A DNA stretch of 64,000 nucleotides, taken from Rhizophagus clarus (lineage: Eukaryota > Glomeromycota > Glomeromycetes > Glomerales > Glomeraceae). The stretch lies in assembly GCA_015698045.1 (NCBI GenBank), contig BLAL01000278.1:1178001-1242000 (forward strand), in the 5' to 3' direction. The first letter of the stretch is position 1. Every line of letters begins with the position of its first letter. The notes beneath the pieces were generated by a model. The model saw only the letters and a list, made by a program, of their open reading frames with translations. It was not told where the DNA came from and made no database searches. The position numbers were made by a program, and so were the translations under genes. This document shows positions 23,146 to 34,960 of the stretch, piece by piece.

Positions 23146-24593
23146 ATGACTTGTCAACTTCAACCTGATTGTTTAAATGAGATTTTTGAATATTTAGAGG
23201 AAGATAAATATACCTTACATTCATGTTTGTTAGTTAATCATCTTTGGTGTGAAGCTTAGGTTAGAATTTTATGGAGAAATATTTGGATATTGATACCCTT
23301 TGGAACAATATAGTAGCATCATCAATCCTTAGCACATTAGTTGCTTGCCTTCCTAATGAATCAAAAGAGCTTCTATGTAAAAATGAGATTTCTATCCTAA
23401 CATCTACTTCAAAACTACCACTGTACAATTATGCAACATTTTGCAAAGTCCTTTCAATCAATTGTATTAGTAAGATAGTCATTAATGTTCTTAAAGATGA
23501 AATGTCTGGAAAAATTTTAGTAACGGAAGAAATTATCAAAATGTTTGCAAACCAAATTAATTCTGTGAGAAAATTGTCCTATTACAGTAATTATCATCAA
23601 CTCAATTTTTCTTTTCCTTATTTTCCTGGGTTGAGAGATCTTTCAGAATTACGCTGCAATTCAAATCTTTCTTCTGATTTTTATAAACAGCTTTCTCAAA
23701 TATGTCGTAATCTACATATACTTTCTATAGATTTTGAAATTAATTATGTTCAAATGAGTTAAAAGACTTGATTTCTTTACAAAATAATTTAAAAGTTTTA
23801 GTATTTAACAGTTTTTTTTTGAAGAAAATTAGAAAGATATCATACCTGCTTTAAAAAACAATTCTAATACTATAACTAAATTATGTCTTTATGGTTGTCA
23901 TAATAGTAGCAATTTACCATTTTTATTTGGAGGTTTATCTGGAGATTTACTTGAAGTTTTACGTTTTAGTTCATATTATATTGAAGATTTTATACAATTG
24001 CAACATGTTAATTTTCTTAATTTACAAACATTAAAATTTTCTTACCATTGCCCAAAACATGAACACCTAATGAAATTTTTAGAAAATAATGGAAAAAATC
24101 TTAAATTGTTTCATATGACAAATAGTAATAAAGCATTAAGATTATCCATTGCTAATCTTTGTCCAAATCTTAGAAGTCTTTTTATAGTATTTAATGATGA
24201 TGAATTAAATATATTAAAAACCATATTTAATAATTGTAAATACTTGGAAAGTATTAAAATTTGGTGTAGTAGTACAATTTATGATGGTAAAAATTATTTG
24301 GTTGAAGAAGAAGTATTTGAAACTGTTGCAAATTATTCACCAAATAATTTTTGTGAATTGAAAATATACAATACTTCACATTTCCAAATTTCTTCAAAAG
24401 ATTTGGAATCATTCTTTATAAGTTGGAAAAATAGAACACCAAGAAAAGTGCTTTCTTTAATAATATTAAGGACGGAAAAAATATTTGTCCAAGTTTAGAT
24501 TATTGTGAAGAAAATATGGAAATAATTAAAAAATATGAAAATTTAGGTATTATTAAATTTGAGTATATATTGTATGAAGAAGAGAAGGAGTAG
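23146..24593 (+). pseudogene. F-box protein gene, broken tandem copy
   Basis: It begins MTCQLQPDCLNEIFEYLEED, the same F-box N-terminus as the intact copies downstream, and ends with the family tail near 24591-24593. An in-frame TAG at 23257-23259 replaces a Ser codon of the intact genes, a frame change follows within about 40 bases, and further frame changes occur near 23760-23990 and 24480-24510. Surviving stretches (23271-23762 and 23998-24498) remain highly similar to the paralog at 27206, so inactivation looks fairly recent. It sits about 4.06 kb upstream of the next copy on the same strand. Confidence 0.85.
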
Positions 24594-27072
24594 TCTAATC
24601 TTGTTTGATTTTTTTGAGATACAATACTATATAGTACATATTATTGGATAAGGTAATAATAGCTATATTGGCGAATGATTGGATAAAAACGAGCCACTAC
24701 TTGGCCCATTTTCACCAATCAATGAAGGGCATTAATAACATCATAAATAAATAAGCTTTATATATACTTTCTTATAAGAATTTTCATTTACAACTTATTT
24801 TTTTGCTCCGCTTTATCATATCAATTAAGTACTAACAGTAATAAATCGTGTATTGTTGTTATTCTTAATAAAGATATCTATGAAAATCTGCATGATCTTA
24901 TTTGGCTGAACAATAAATTGTGACTTTTTTTGAAGGTTAAATTTTTATAAAATGTTCTAAAAAATTTTTAATGAAAAAATATGTTGAATAATATCACTGA
25001 CACTATATGTTAAATTGTTCTTTTTTTATCATCTTACTATGTTTCTTCATATTTATTATTTTGTTGTGAAATAAAGGAATAATTTCCAAGTATTGATACT
25101 TTTTATCGAACTTCAATCATATCAAAAACTAATCAAATTTCACGAATTTGAATTAAATATTCACCAGTATCGATAAATATGGAGTTTTTTCTCAGATATA
25201 AACCAGTGGAGGTTAATAAAATACATGATAGATTTTTTTTTCAATTATTCATGTTTTGTGTCTTTCAGTATATATATAATGGAATTGAGGGAGTAATGGG
25301 ATTAATTTAAGTAAATTAATAGTGTTATGTTAGCATTACGTTGTTAATCAGTACTATTACATACGCTATCAATATATAAAATTGAATAAATTATAATCCA
25401 TTCGGTTTTTTATATAAGATGAGTAAGCTTATCATATCGGCTAATTAGAATTGTTCTTAATCAATACCCAAAATTTATTAATGTCGAGTGATTTGGCCGA
25501 CCTAAAAGAACCCTAAAAAGTCCTCAAAATAAACTTTTTACCCTTTTATTATTATGTACAACTGCGTCTAACCCAATGTCCCAAATGATATCTAACTCAT
25601 TGTCCAATCCAGCGTCAATGTAATAGACGCAATATTATATCACTCATACGGCTCATTTTATTGGCCAATATTATACTATTAAGTAAAATTTTAGGTGGCT
25701 GATATGTGATACATGATATTAAATATTTCTCTAATTAATGATTACAACTATAGTTTACGCATGACTTGTCGCTAGATTGTTTTACTATAGTGTTGTGATT
25801 AATGAAAGAAAATTATAATATAATATTGACACAAGATTTATTATATATTTTATATGGTGTTGTTTGGTGAATCTTAGTTAATAATATTTATTATACAAGT
25901 GTTAAGACACATAATATAATATGGCTATTAGGAATGCTATACATCCTTCTCATTGCTAAGTCAATTTAGGCCATTTTTCGGAGAAGTAATCCCGCACCTA
26001 TGATTACTTTTATAGCGTCATCTCAAAATTAATTGGGACAACTGAAGTTTACGTTTTTTATCATATTACTTATAATACTTCTTTTTAAACATAACTTAAA
26101 TAGTTATTTTAAAGCAAAAAAAACTTATTTAGCAAAAATATTTATTCTAACATAACTAAACATTGTGATAGTAAATAACAGTGTTATTGAAAACAAAATG
26201 ATGATGTTTTAAAAATACTACCTAATATTAACAAAGAAAATAAAAAAATTAATTTTTTTTTACATGGAATAACCTGATTAATTTTGAAATTATACTAAAA
26301 AATAGTGATCTATTTTATTACAGGCATGGGATTTCATTTTTCAGTTTTTTCTCACCAAACTAAATAATTATTATGTTTGAAATTTGAAACAGAACAGAAA
26401 TGATATAACTGATAATATATACTGTAAATTATTGATATTTAAGACAATGAAAAATTGGAAAGTTTGAGCAATAACATAATTCTTGATGAAGAAAATTTAA
26501 CATCTTGATAAATTCTTCTGTTTGGCTAACTAAACATTTTCAGCAGGTGAATTTCAAGAATATTAGCAATATTTCATCAATAAGATCAATTGCAAAATAC
26601 TGCAAAATGCTATTATATAACTGAACAGAAATATAGTGTTAAATGAAAATTTTATTTTGTATAAAAGATCCTGGAAAACAAACGATAATGAGTTGCACTA
26701 AGGATGATTGCTTGTACAATCTTCAGTGAAAATCGTTCTAAAGGTTAAGTTTTAAAATCAAAACTTTCCTCCATAAAATTCTAACAGAAATTTCATACAA
26801 AAGACAAATTAATTAACAAACATGAATGAAAATTAATTTATCCTTTAATTATTTAAATTTCATTTAATAGTCATTAGGAAGCAACGAAGTTAACTAATTA
26901 TTTTAAAAAAAAAAAATACAAAAATGTATTTTATATATGTTATTGAACATAATGATATAAAGATATAAATAAAATTTTTTTTTATTTCGATGTCTAAACT
27001 TCCGAGTAAATTTTCATGCGTTGTGTAACAAAATTTTTATTGTACAAAATGTGGTTTTGACCGTATTAGCAC
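24594..27072. other. F-box cluster spacer 1
   Basis: About 2.5 kb of AT-rich DNA with no gene seen. It should correspond to one spacer of the ~4.1-kb tandem unit, though most of it has diverged. Confidence 0.4.
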
Positions 27073-27180
27073 TAATTTAATTCCGACGATCGATATTAAT
27101 AGGTACAGTGTGCATCCGAAAAAACTAGTATATTTATTACACAGAAATTACATTATGGTAATTTTCTTCCATATTTCTTT
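27073..27180 (+). promoter_or_regulatory. Promoter block shared by the F-box cluster, copy 2
   Basis: TAATTTAATTCCGACGATCG (from 27073), GTACAGTGTGCATCCGAAAA and TATTTATTACACAGAAATT lie in order within 135 bases of the ATG at 27206, matching the block before the gene at 31299. Confidence 0.65.
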
Positions 27181-27205
27181 TTTGAAATAATAACAATCAA
27201 AAAAA

Positions 27206-28660
27206 ATGACTTGTCAACTTCCATTTGATTGCTTAAATGATATTTTTAAATGCTTAGAGGAAGATAAACACACCTTATATTCATGCTTGTTAGTTAATCA
27301 TCTTTGGTGTGAAGTTTCTGTTAGAATTATATGGGGAAATATTTGGAATATTAGAACCCCTAGGAACAATATAGTATCATCATCAATCCTTAGCACATTA
27401 GTTGCTTGTCTTCCTAACGAATCAAAAGAGCTTCTATGTAAAAATGAAATTTTCATTTTAACACCTACTCCAAAACTACCACTATTCAATTATACAGCAT
27501 TTTGCAAAATCCTTCCAATTAGTTCTATAGATGAATTAGTTGTTAATAGTCTTCAAAATAAAAAACCATCTAAAAAGCGTTTAGTTAAAGAAGAAATTAT
27601 CAAAATGTTTGCAAATCAAGTTTATCCTTTGAAAAAATTGTTTTATTACAATAATTATTATCCTCTCAATTTTTCTTTTCCTTATTTTCCTGGATTGAGA
27701 GATCTTTCAGAATTATACTGTAGTACAATCCTTCCTTCCAATTTTTATTATCAGTTGTCTCAAATATGTTGTAATTTACATACACTTTCTATAATTTTTG
27801 ATGGATATGCTACTCCAAATGAGTTAAAAGAATTAATTTCTTTACAAAATAATTTAAAAGTTTTAATATTATCGGCTTATGATAATGCAAGTTGGAAAGA
27901 TATCATACCTGCTTTAAAAAACAACTCTAATACTATAACCAAATTACGTCTTTATGGTAATAAAAGTAATTTACCATTTTCATTTGTTGGTTTATTTTAT
28001 AATTTACAAGAATTTATATTTTCATTCATGAATGTCGTGAATGGAAATTATTTTGAGGGTTTTAAATCATTGCAATATGTTAATTTTTCTAATCTACAAA
28101 CATTAAAATTTCCTTATCATTGTCCAAGACCTGAATATGTAATGGAATTTTTAGAAACTAATGGAAAAAATCTTAAAAAGTTTTATGTAAGAGGTAGTAA
28201 TAAAGCATTAAGATTATCTATTGCCGATTTTTGTCCAAACCTTAGAAGTCTTTTTATAGTATTTAATAATAATGAAATAGATATATTAAAAGTTATATTT
28301 AATAATTGTGAATATTTGGAAAGTATTAAAGTTTGGTGTGGCAAGCATTATTTATCTGAGAAAAAAGTGTTTGAAACTGTTGCAAATTATTCACCAAATA
28401 ATTTTTATGAATTAAAAATAGACAATATTTCGCATTCAGATATTTCTCCAGAAGATTTAGAACCATTTTTTATAAGTTGGAAAAATAGAATAACGAAAAG
28501 AATACTTTCTTTAATAATTATTAAGGAATATTGTAAAAATTTAGATGATGATGAAGAAAATATGGAAATAATCAAAAAATATGAAAATTTAGGTATTATT
28601 AGATTTAGGACTATAGGATATGAAAAAGAAAAAGATGAAGAGAACTATTTTATTATTTGA
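27206..28660 (+). CDS. F-box/LRR protein, intact, 484 residues
   Basis: A likely substrate receptor of an SCF ubiquitin ligase: the F-box binds Skp1 and the repeats choose the target. The F-box spans about residues 3-45 (LPFDCLNDIFKCLEEDKHTL...LVNHLWCEVSVRIIW). It is followed by degenerate leucine-rich repeats (ISLQNNLKVLILSAYDNASW, NTITKLRLYGNKSNLPFSF, KNLKKFYVRGSNKALRLSIA, CPNLRSLFIVFNNNE) to about residue 440 and an acidic tail. Single exon; the ATG lies at the conserved MTCQLP start shared with the paralogs. Length is typical for this expanded family. It is the middle member of a same-strand tandem cluster. The target is unknown. Confidence 0.92.
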   Translation: MTCQLPFDCLNDIFKCLEEDKHTLYSCLLVNHLWCEVSVRIIWGNIWNIRTPRNNIVSSSILSTLVACLPNESKELLCKNEIFILTPTPKLPLFNYTAFCKILPISSIDELVVNSLQNKKPSKKRLVKEEIIKMFANQVYPLKKLFYYNNYYPLNFSFPYFPGLRDLSELYCSTILPSNFYYQLSQICCNLHTLSIIFDGYATPNELKELISLQNNLKVLILSAYDNASWKDIIPALKNNSNTITKLRLYGNKSNLPFSFVGLFYNLQEFIFSFMNVVNGNYFEGFKSLQYVNFSNLQTLKFPYHCPRPEYVMEFLETNGKNLKKFYVRGSNKALRLSIADFCPNLRSLFIVFNNNEIDILKVIFNNCEYLESIKVWCGKHYLSEKKVFETVANYSPNNFYELKIDNISHSDISPEDLEPFFISWKNRITKRILSLIIIKEYCKNLDDDEENMEIIKKYENLGIIRFRTIGYEKEKDEENYFII

Positions 28661-29068
28661 CTTTTTTAATGCTGATTATGTAGACCATGTGCACAGAAAG
28701 TACACTTTGCTATATTTATATATTGTATTTAAAATATTTTTTTTTATATTATTTATAGTATGATTTTCATATATATGCAGTATATGTACTATATATCTTC
28801 TTTTTGTTTTTTTTTTGTTGTATTTTATTTATTTATAACTAGGTATAGCCTGTTGTGATGCACCGGAAATAAAAGTTCCTATTTACCATTTGAATAGGTT
28901 CAGTTTTTTACTATCATTATAATGCTACTATTAATAAAAGACAAATGTAGTAATTTATACAATTCATATATTTATGTAAAATAATTGCAAATAATAGTGA
29001 GTTGTAAAATAAAATATTTCAGGGTACACTACTACACTACATTTTTGTGTTTTTCAATTACCTGCTCT
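28661..29068. other. F-box cluster spacer 2, first part
   Basis: AT-rich 3' flank with T-runs; no feature beyond possible polyadenylation signals. Confidence 0.4.
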
Positions 29069-29907
29069 GACCCGACTTGATCCGTTTTACCCGAAAGTAT
29101 TCAGGTCCATACAGGTAATTAGGTAACCTAAAGTTATTATGTGAAAAAGCAAAAGTTCCCATTCTAAAGAAAAAAAAATAAGTCAATTAAAAAGTTGCAG
29201 TTTATTTATACGTTTCACCAAATACATGAAATAAAGTAAGAGCTTCTAATTTATTATTTATAGTTTACATTTAAGAGAATTTATTAAAACTTAAAACCAA
29301 ATATTATTATAAAAAAAAGTATTTAATTAATATAAATGAAAAAGGAAAATATATTTGTACAGATTTGCGGATTTCTAATAAAATTACAAAAGGTATTAGT
29401 GACAAAAATACTGTTATTGTTAATATGATGATTGTTTACGATTTCATTGACTGTTAAGCTTAAAGAAGTTTCTACAAACAATTAAATCCAGCTTCCTTGT
29501 CTTAATTCCTGCTAACTATGTGTTAATCTAAAGAAATCCGGCATTTTACAAAAAAAAATAAAGAAAAGTTATAATGTTTCTTAATTAAAAAACACAATAT
29601 ATTTTTTAATTATAAAGCACATAGTCTCTCAGTCCTCCTACATTACCTTTATTTTGCAATTCAAGATTGATTCCGTCTCTCCAGAATCCTATAAAAAAGA
29701 AAGAATGTTTAAAGGTAACGTGGGAATGGAGAACTATTTGTTTATAATTGAGAAACGTTTTTTGTGCAAGTCCAGTTCATCCTATTTTCTAATAATCCAC
29801 ATTCTGCAAAAAAAGAAGAAATATTAGAAATGTCTCTTAATTTACAACCACATAACTCTTGAATTTGAAAACCTGACTCAAAATATTTTGGGTTAACCTG
29901 ACGGGTC
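29069..29907. mobile_element. Possible TIR element with GACCCG ends
   Basis: GACCCGACTTGATCCG at the left and the complement of the right end, GACCCGTCAGGTTAACCC, share a gapped pattern that continues through ACCC-AAA-TATTT-TCAGG. No target duplication is clear. On the minus strand the interior holds two branch site/pyrimidine/AG blocks (near 29800-29825 and 29688-29712) like those inside transposon A, so it may be a relic of a similar small-exon unit. Confidence 0.3.
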
Positions 29908-30353
29908 AAAAAAAAAAAGTTAGTAATTTGCCGATCGAATGGGTCTTAACTATGAAGAATATGGAATAGAAACAAATTACAAGTTGCACAATTCATTGAT
30001 CTGTATAAATATCGAATAACGGTCACACAGTAATTATTTTATACAGAAGATTAGAATTTTTTTAGATGTAGAATTGTGCGATAGATTTTAAATTATAGTA
30101 AACTTGTTACAATTTACAAAAAATGAACTGTGCGGTCAGTCGTTGTAAATTTGTTTCTCACATTATTTTATAGTATCACATCAATTTTTTGATAATCACG
30201 ATTATTGATGGGACATAATTTCTGTTTAATAATGACTTATGATATGACGCCAGGTTTTTACAAAATAGAGAGTTGTATTAACAGGTAAATCTTCCAATGA
30301 ATATACGTTGTTCTTTCAAATAAATTATTAGCTTTGGCTGGATAATAATATAC
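29908..30353. repeat. Spacer segment duplicated at 41290-41455
   Basis: Bases from about 30150 to 30340 (CTCACATTATTTTATAGTATCACATC, later TTTCAAATAAATTATTAGCT) are a diverged direct copy of 41290-41455. TTAGATGTAGAATTG (about 30063) also recurs near 32957. This marks the spacer as part of the F-box tandem unit. Confidence 0.6.
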
Positions 30354-30462
30354 TATCAAAATTTAGGTATTATTAGACTTAGAAATATAGGATTAAAAGA
30401 AAAAAGAGATAAAGAGGAACATTGATATTATTTGATTTTTTAATGTTGATGTCTATAATCAT
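30354..30462 (+). pseudogene. 3' end relic of a fourth F-box copy
   Basis: CAAAATTTAGGTATTATTAG and the following ATAGGATTAAAAGAAAAAAG match the last codons of the F-box genes (NLGIIRFRTIGYEKEKDEE region) and the start of their 3' flank. Everything upstream of this tail is gone. Confidence 0.7.
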
Positions 30463-31165
30463 GTATATAGATAATCACTTGATTAATAATTAAATGATTA
30501 ACGAGTCAAAGTAATTAAAAGAATAGTTGAAATTTGTTTTAAAGTTAGTAAAAATGTAAAAACTGATGATTACTGTTTTTTTTAACTTCTAATTCCTGGC
30601 ATATTATTTGAATTTCAGGTTACAAATCAAGAATCATGCAGGGAAGCCCCATGTTGACGAATTACCAGCTTGTCACAGCTCCCACGTCATGGTCATATAT
30701 ATAAGAATACAAACCTCTGTCGTATATAATTTCTCACATTATGCTAATTATAACAACCACTTTCATCTTAAAGTGTCTTCAAAAAAAGTGAATTTTGATA
30801 TCGTCATTTTTGTAATACTGACTTCTGTATGTCTAGCATAAAATGACATATGGTTAAGAAGCAACCCTCGTGAATGTCTGTAAAATGTGAAATATAAAGT
30901 ATTATTGGTTATTTTGGTTAATTTTGTGTCAATTAACATGTCTAAGTGTGTAATTAATTAATAATTATAAACGTTTTAAACACTACCAAAGACTTATTGG
31001 TAGTGTGTTAAAAGGTTTAGACTTTAAAATTTCATTAAATGTTCGTGATTTTTTGTATATTTTTGAAGTGATTAACTAACATTTATGCAAAACATGAAAA
31101 TTTTTATGTATTGTGTAACACAATTTTATTGCACAAAACGTGATGTTTTTATTCATATTAGTACT
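30463..31165. other. F-box cluster spacer 2, last part
   Basis: AT-rich. The open frame 30608-30841 shows no known domain. A short inverted repeat lies around 30984-31009 (CACTACCAAAGACTTATTGGTAGTG). Confidence 0.4.
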
Positions 31166-31260
31166 GATTTAATTTCAACGATCGACAAAATGACGTACAC
31201 TGTGCTCCGAAAACTCCGTATATTTATTACACAGAAATCTTTTTTAAAATTTTTCTTTTC
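31166..31260 (+). promoter_or_regulatory. Promoter block shared by the F-box cluster, copy 3
   Basis: GATTTAATTTCAACGATCGA (31166-31185), GTACACTGTGCTCCGAAAA and TATTTATTACACAGAAATC precede the ATG at 31299 at the same distances as in copy 2. Confidence 0.65.
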
Positions 31261-31298
31261 TTTTCTTTTTTTTTTTTTGAAATAACAATAATAATAAA

Positions 31299-32720
31299 AT
31301 GACCTGTCAACTTCCATCTGACTGTTTAAATGAGATTTTTGAATACTTAGAAGAAGATATGCATACCTTATATTCATGTTTGTTAGTTAATCGTCTTTGG
31401 TGTGAAATTTCTGTTAGAATTTTATGGAGAAATGTTTGGAATTTTGGTATCTCCTTCCAACAAGATCAAATTCTTAATACATTAATTTCTTTTCTTTCCA
31501 ATGAATCAAAAGAGCTTCTTCGTGAAAATGAAATTTCTATATTAATACCTACTCCAAAACTACCACTGTTCAATTATGTAGCATTTTGTAAAGTCCTTTC
31601 AATTAATCTCATTAGTGAAATAGTTTCCGATGTTCTTAAGGATGAACTATTATCTACAAAACATTTAGTCACAGAAGAAATTATCAAAATGTTTGCAAAT
31701 CAAATTACTTCTTTGAGAAAATTGCTATTTTATGATAATTATATTTATTTTTCTTTTCCTCATTCTCCTGGATTAAAAAATCTTTCAGAATTATGCTGCA
31801 GTTCAAATCTTTCTTCTAAATTTTTTTATCAGCTTTCTCAAATATGTCATAATTTACACACACTTTCTATACAATTAAATCATTATGATACCCCAAATGA
31901 GTTAATAGAATTGATTTCTTTACAAAATAATTTACAAGCTTTAACATTGTCAGCTTATGATAATGTAAGCTGGAAAGATATCATACCTGCTTTAAAAAAC
32001 AGCTTTAATACCATAACTAAATTATATCTTTGTGGTAATAGAAGTGATTTACCATTTTCATTTATTGGTTTACTTCCTAATTTACAAGAATTTATATTTT
32101 CATTCGTGGGTGGAGATTATTTTGAGGATTTTAAACAATTGCAACATGTTAATTTTCCTAATTTACAAACATTAAAATTTCCTTATCGATACCCAAGACC
32201 TGAATACATAATGAAATTTTTAGAAAATAATGGAAAAAACCTTAAAAAGTTTTGTATAAGTGACTGTAATAGAGAATTAAGTTCATCTATTGTCAATTTT
32301 TGTCCAAACCTTAAAAGTCTTTTTAAAATATTTTGTAATAATGAAATAGATATATTAAAAACCATATTTAATAGTTGTCAATACTTAGAAAGTATTACAA
32401 TTTGGTGTGGCAAACATTATTTATCTGAGAAAGAAGTATTTGAAACTGTTGCAAAATATTCATCAAATAATTTTTATGAATTAAAAATAGACAATATTTC
32501 GCATTCAGACATTTCTTCAGAAGATTTAGAATCATTCTTCATAAGTTGGAAAAATAGAATACCGAAAAGAATGCTTTCTTTGATAATTATTAAGGACTTT
32601 TATAACAATTTGGATGATTATGAAGAAAATATGAAAATAATCAAAAAATATGAAAATTTAGGTATTATTAGATTTAGGACTAGGACTATAGAGTATGAAA
32701 TATGTGAAGAAGAATGTTAA
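31299..32720 (+). CDS. F-box/LRR protein, intact, 473 residues
   Basis: A close paralog of the gene at 27206 and probably also an SCF substrate receptor. The F-box covers residues 3-45 (LPSDCLNEIFEYLEEDMHTL...LVNRLWCEISVRILW) and leucine-rich repeats follow to about residue 430. Compared with its paralog it differs by small length changes in the loop after the F-box (GISFQQDQ against RTPRNNIVSS) and in the mid-repeat loop, the parts expected to face the substrate. Single exon, conserved MTCQLP start, and upstream DNA homologous to the other copies. Its start lies 4.09 kb from the start of the previous copy, almost the same step as between the first two, which points to tandem duplication by unequal exchange. 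Confidence 0.92.
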   Translation: MTCQLPSDCLNEIFEYLEEDMHTLYSCLLVNRLWCEISVRILWRNVWNFGISFQQDQILNTLISFLSNESKELLRENEISILIPTPKLPLFNYVAFCKVLSINLISEIVSDVLKDELLSTKHLVTEEIIKMFANQITSLRKLLFYDNYIYFSFPHSPGLKNLSELCCSSNLSSKFFYQLSQICHNLHTLSIQLNHYDTPNELIELISLQNNLQALTLSAYDNVSWKDIIPALKNSFNTITKLYLCGNRSDLPFSFIGLLPNLQEFIFSFVGGDYFEDFKQLQHVNFPNLQTLKFPYRYPRPEYIMKFLENNGKNLKKFCISDCNRELSSSIVNFCPNLKSLFKIFCNNEIDILKTIFNSCQYLESITIWCGKHYLSEKEVFETVAKYSSNNFYELKIDNISHSDISSEDLESFFISWKNRIPKRMLSLIIIKDFYNNLDDYEENMKIIKKYENLGIIRFRTRTIEYEICEEEC

Positions 32721-34029
32721 TTATCATTTCAATTTTTTTAACGTTTATGCCGTAGCCATTTGTGTAGAAATATTATTTATACATTTTATTATAAATTTGT
32801 TATATATATATATAATTTTTATTATTTTTATACTATATATTTTAAATATTTTTTCTTTTATTGTTTTATTTTTTTTTTTTTTATGACATGTGTTTCATTT
32901 TTATTAGTTTGTTATATCTGTTTTGTTTATTTTGCATAAATAACCTTAGAATTTTCTTAGATGTAGAATTGGGTGATCATTGCAGGGAATTTATGAAATT
33001 CAGCGTAACTGTGTCACGCCTCTTTATTTTTACGTATTTACTAAATATTCTGGATAAAATCTAATTATATTTCACATTTTATAGATTACGTTGGGTAGTC
33101 GCAAAACCTGTGGAACGTTTTATAAATATCTATTAAGTCTTTGATACTGGAAAAATTGGTTATTATTAATTCTGACATGACGGACAAATTTTGGGTATTT
33201 CATAAATCCGCCGTGCATGATAATAAGCTAAAGATTATGTGTTTTGCTGATAAAACTACATTATAGCTATTAACGTGTTGTTACTGTTAGCAGTTTCTGT
33301 TCTGTTAACTGAATTCGGAAATAAACTTTTTTTTTTGGAATTGGGAAACGTGGAGCTAAATTTTTATAATATATACATTATTCATAAAAAAAGTATTTTT
33401 ACTTAATAGTATTGGTGTCATTCTCTATTAAAATAAAATAAACTATGTTAAATAGTACTTTTATTATTATCTTTAAATTATCATTATTAATTGTTTCTGC
33501 TGCAAATTTAATAATAATGAATTAGATACTGTATATAAACAATATTTAAATTGAAATAATTAGAAATAAACAGATTAATTTCAAATCTAATAAATTTGTA
33601 AACTGAAAGCTTAAGATTTTTTTATCATTACATTCTTGATTTGTAAAAAAATTTATTTACAACTGATCAGTTTATAATTTATGCCTTAAATTAACCCTAT
33701 TACTTTTTAAGTAAAATCAAAATTTTTTTTCTTTGAATCAGAGAAACTTTTTAATAATTTCTCATTAATGATTTATTTTATTGAGGTGAAGCAGTTAGTA
33801 AGTACTAATAGCATTATTATGTTTTAGATAATTGATTTACCCTAAAATTAATACCCATTTCATGACTTTTTTTCTATTAAATTTTATTAAAATGGGTAAA
33901 TGCTATATAAGTAAACTTTTGAAAGAGACAATTTATCTTCTGCATTCTTAATTAGTTTAATTTAATATTATTATTTGAAACGATGAAAGACCGTTACAAT
34001 CATTATAGAGATATTATATTTTATGATAC
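32721..34029. other. 3' flank of the F-box cluster
   Basis: AT-rich; carries a second copy of the spacer motif TTAGATGTAGAATTG near 32957. Frames at 32695-33064 are hydrophobic low-complexity sequence. No gene. Confidence 0.45.
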
Positions 34030-34485
34030 TGTTGGGTCAGTTCTTTGATGTTAGCAATCGCTAACAATTATTATTTTGTGGTAGCAGAAGGTTTATTTAT
34101 CAATACTTTAAATACAACTTGTAAAAATCTCAATCAAATGTGTAATACCAATTCCAGTACTTCGGATTCTCAGGTATTCATCACAAGTAAAGAGATAACT
34201 TAACAATCAAAAATAAAAATATTAATAAAATAAAGGCTTTAAGAGAACTTGTGAACATGCCTTGTCTGGAATAAATCCAGAGCTTTATTTATAACAATTG
34301 CAAATATAACAATGATAAATCATAAATATCTTACATAGAACAAAAATAATACATATATGCCATTTATGCTATATTAAAAATATATGATATATCTATAATG
34401 TGTGCAATATTAACTATGTATGCTATGTCATTCATTTATGACATCGATGACATTGATCAATGAAGTCACGTGATCAGATACGACA
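34030..34485 (-). repeat. 3' LTR of the Ty3/Gypsy element
   Basis: 456 bp with TG...CA ends. The polypurine tract GGGAGGGAGGTGA (minus strand, about 34486-34498) abuts it, as the family requires for plus-strand priming. Confidence 0.95.
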
Positions 34486-34960
34486 TCACCTCCCTCCCAA
34501 TTTTCAACTCCGTTGAAAATCAAAGATGATTTTGTAACAAGGTCTTGGAATTCTTCTGTTGACAGATTACGAAGTGTAGTCAGAGATGTTCTTGCCGAAT
34601 TCATTATTTTGGTGGGTCCAAAGGGCTTGAACAGAAAATATGCCCGTACTGAAGTAATTCTGTAATAGGTCATTAATCGTTGAGCATAATAGGCTCATTT
34701 TGATAAAGGGTCAGCTTCTTCCTCTAATATTTTTCCAAGAAAGTAAGCACAAAATAACTGTAAAGACCGATTCTGAAGTCGTTTAGCATGGAACAGAGCC
34801 CGCAATGTGACATTAAATTTTTCTTCAAGTTCCATGCCATTAGAGTATGGAGGCATATATCCCACAGCATGTCCTTCATTTGGCATAAGAAGATCCTGCA
34901 AAACATCTTGATAACAAACACTCCCCATTTTTGGAATACTTTAATAAAACCTTTTGGCAT
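34486..34960 (-). other. Extra coding-like region between integrase and 3' LTR
   Basis: A stretch with protein-like content (for example NVTLRALFHAKRLQNRSLQL and SVRAYFLFKPFGPTKIMNSA) lies where some Gypsy lineages carry an additional gene. I see no envelope features such as a signal peptide or membrane anchor and do not recognise the product. It shares the broken state of the rest of the element. Confidence 0.4.

Noticed and set aside
30608-30841. 77-residue plus-strand ORF in the F-box spacer
   Set aside because: No domain and no conservation with the other spacers.
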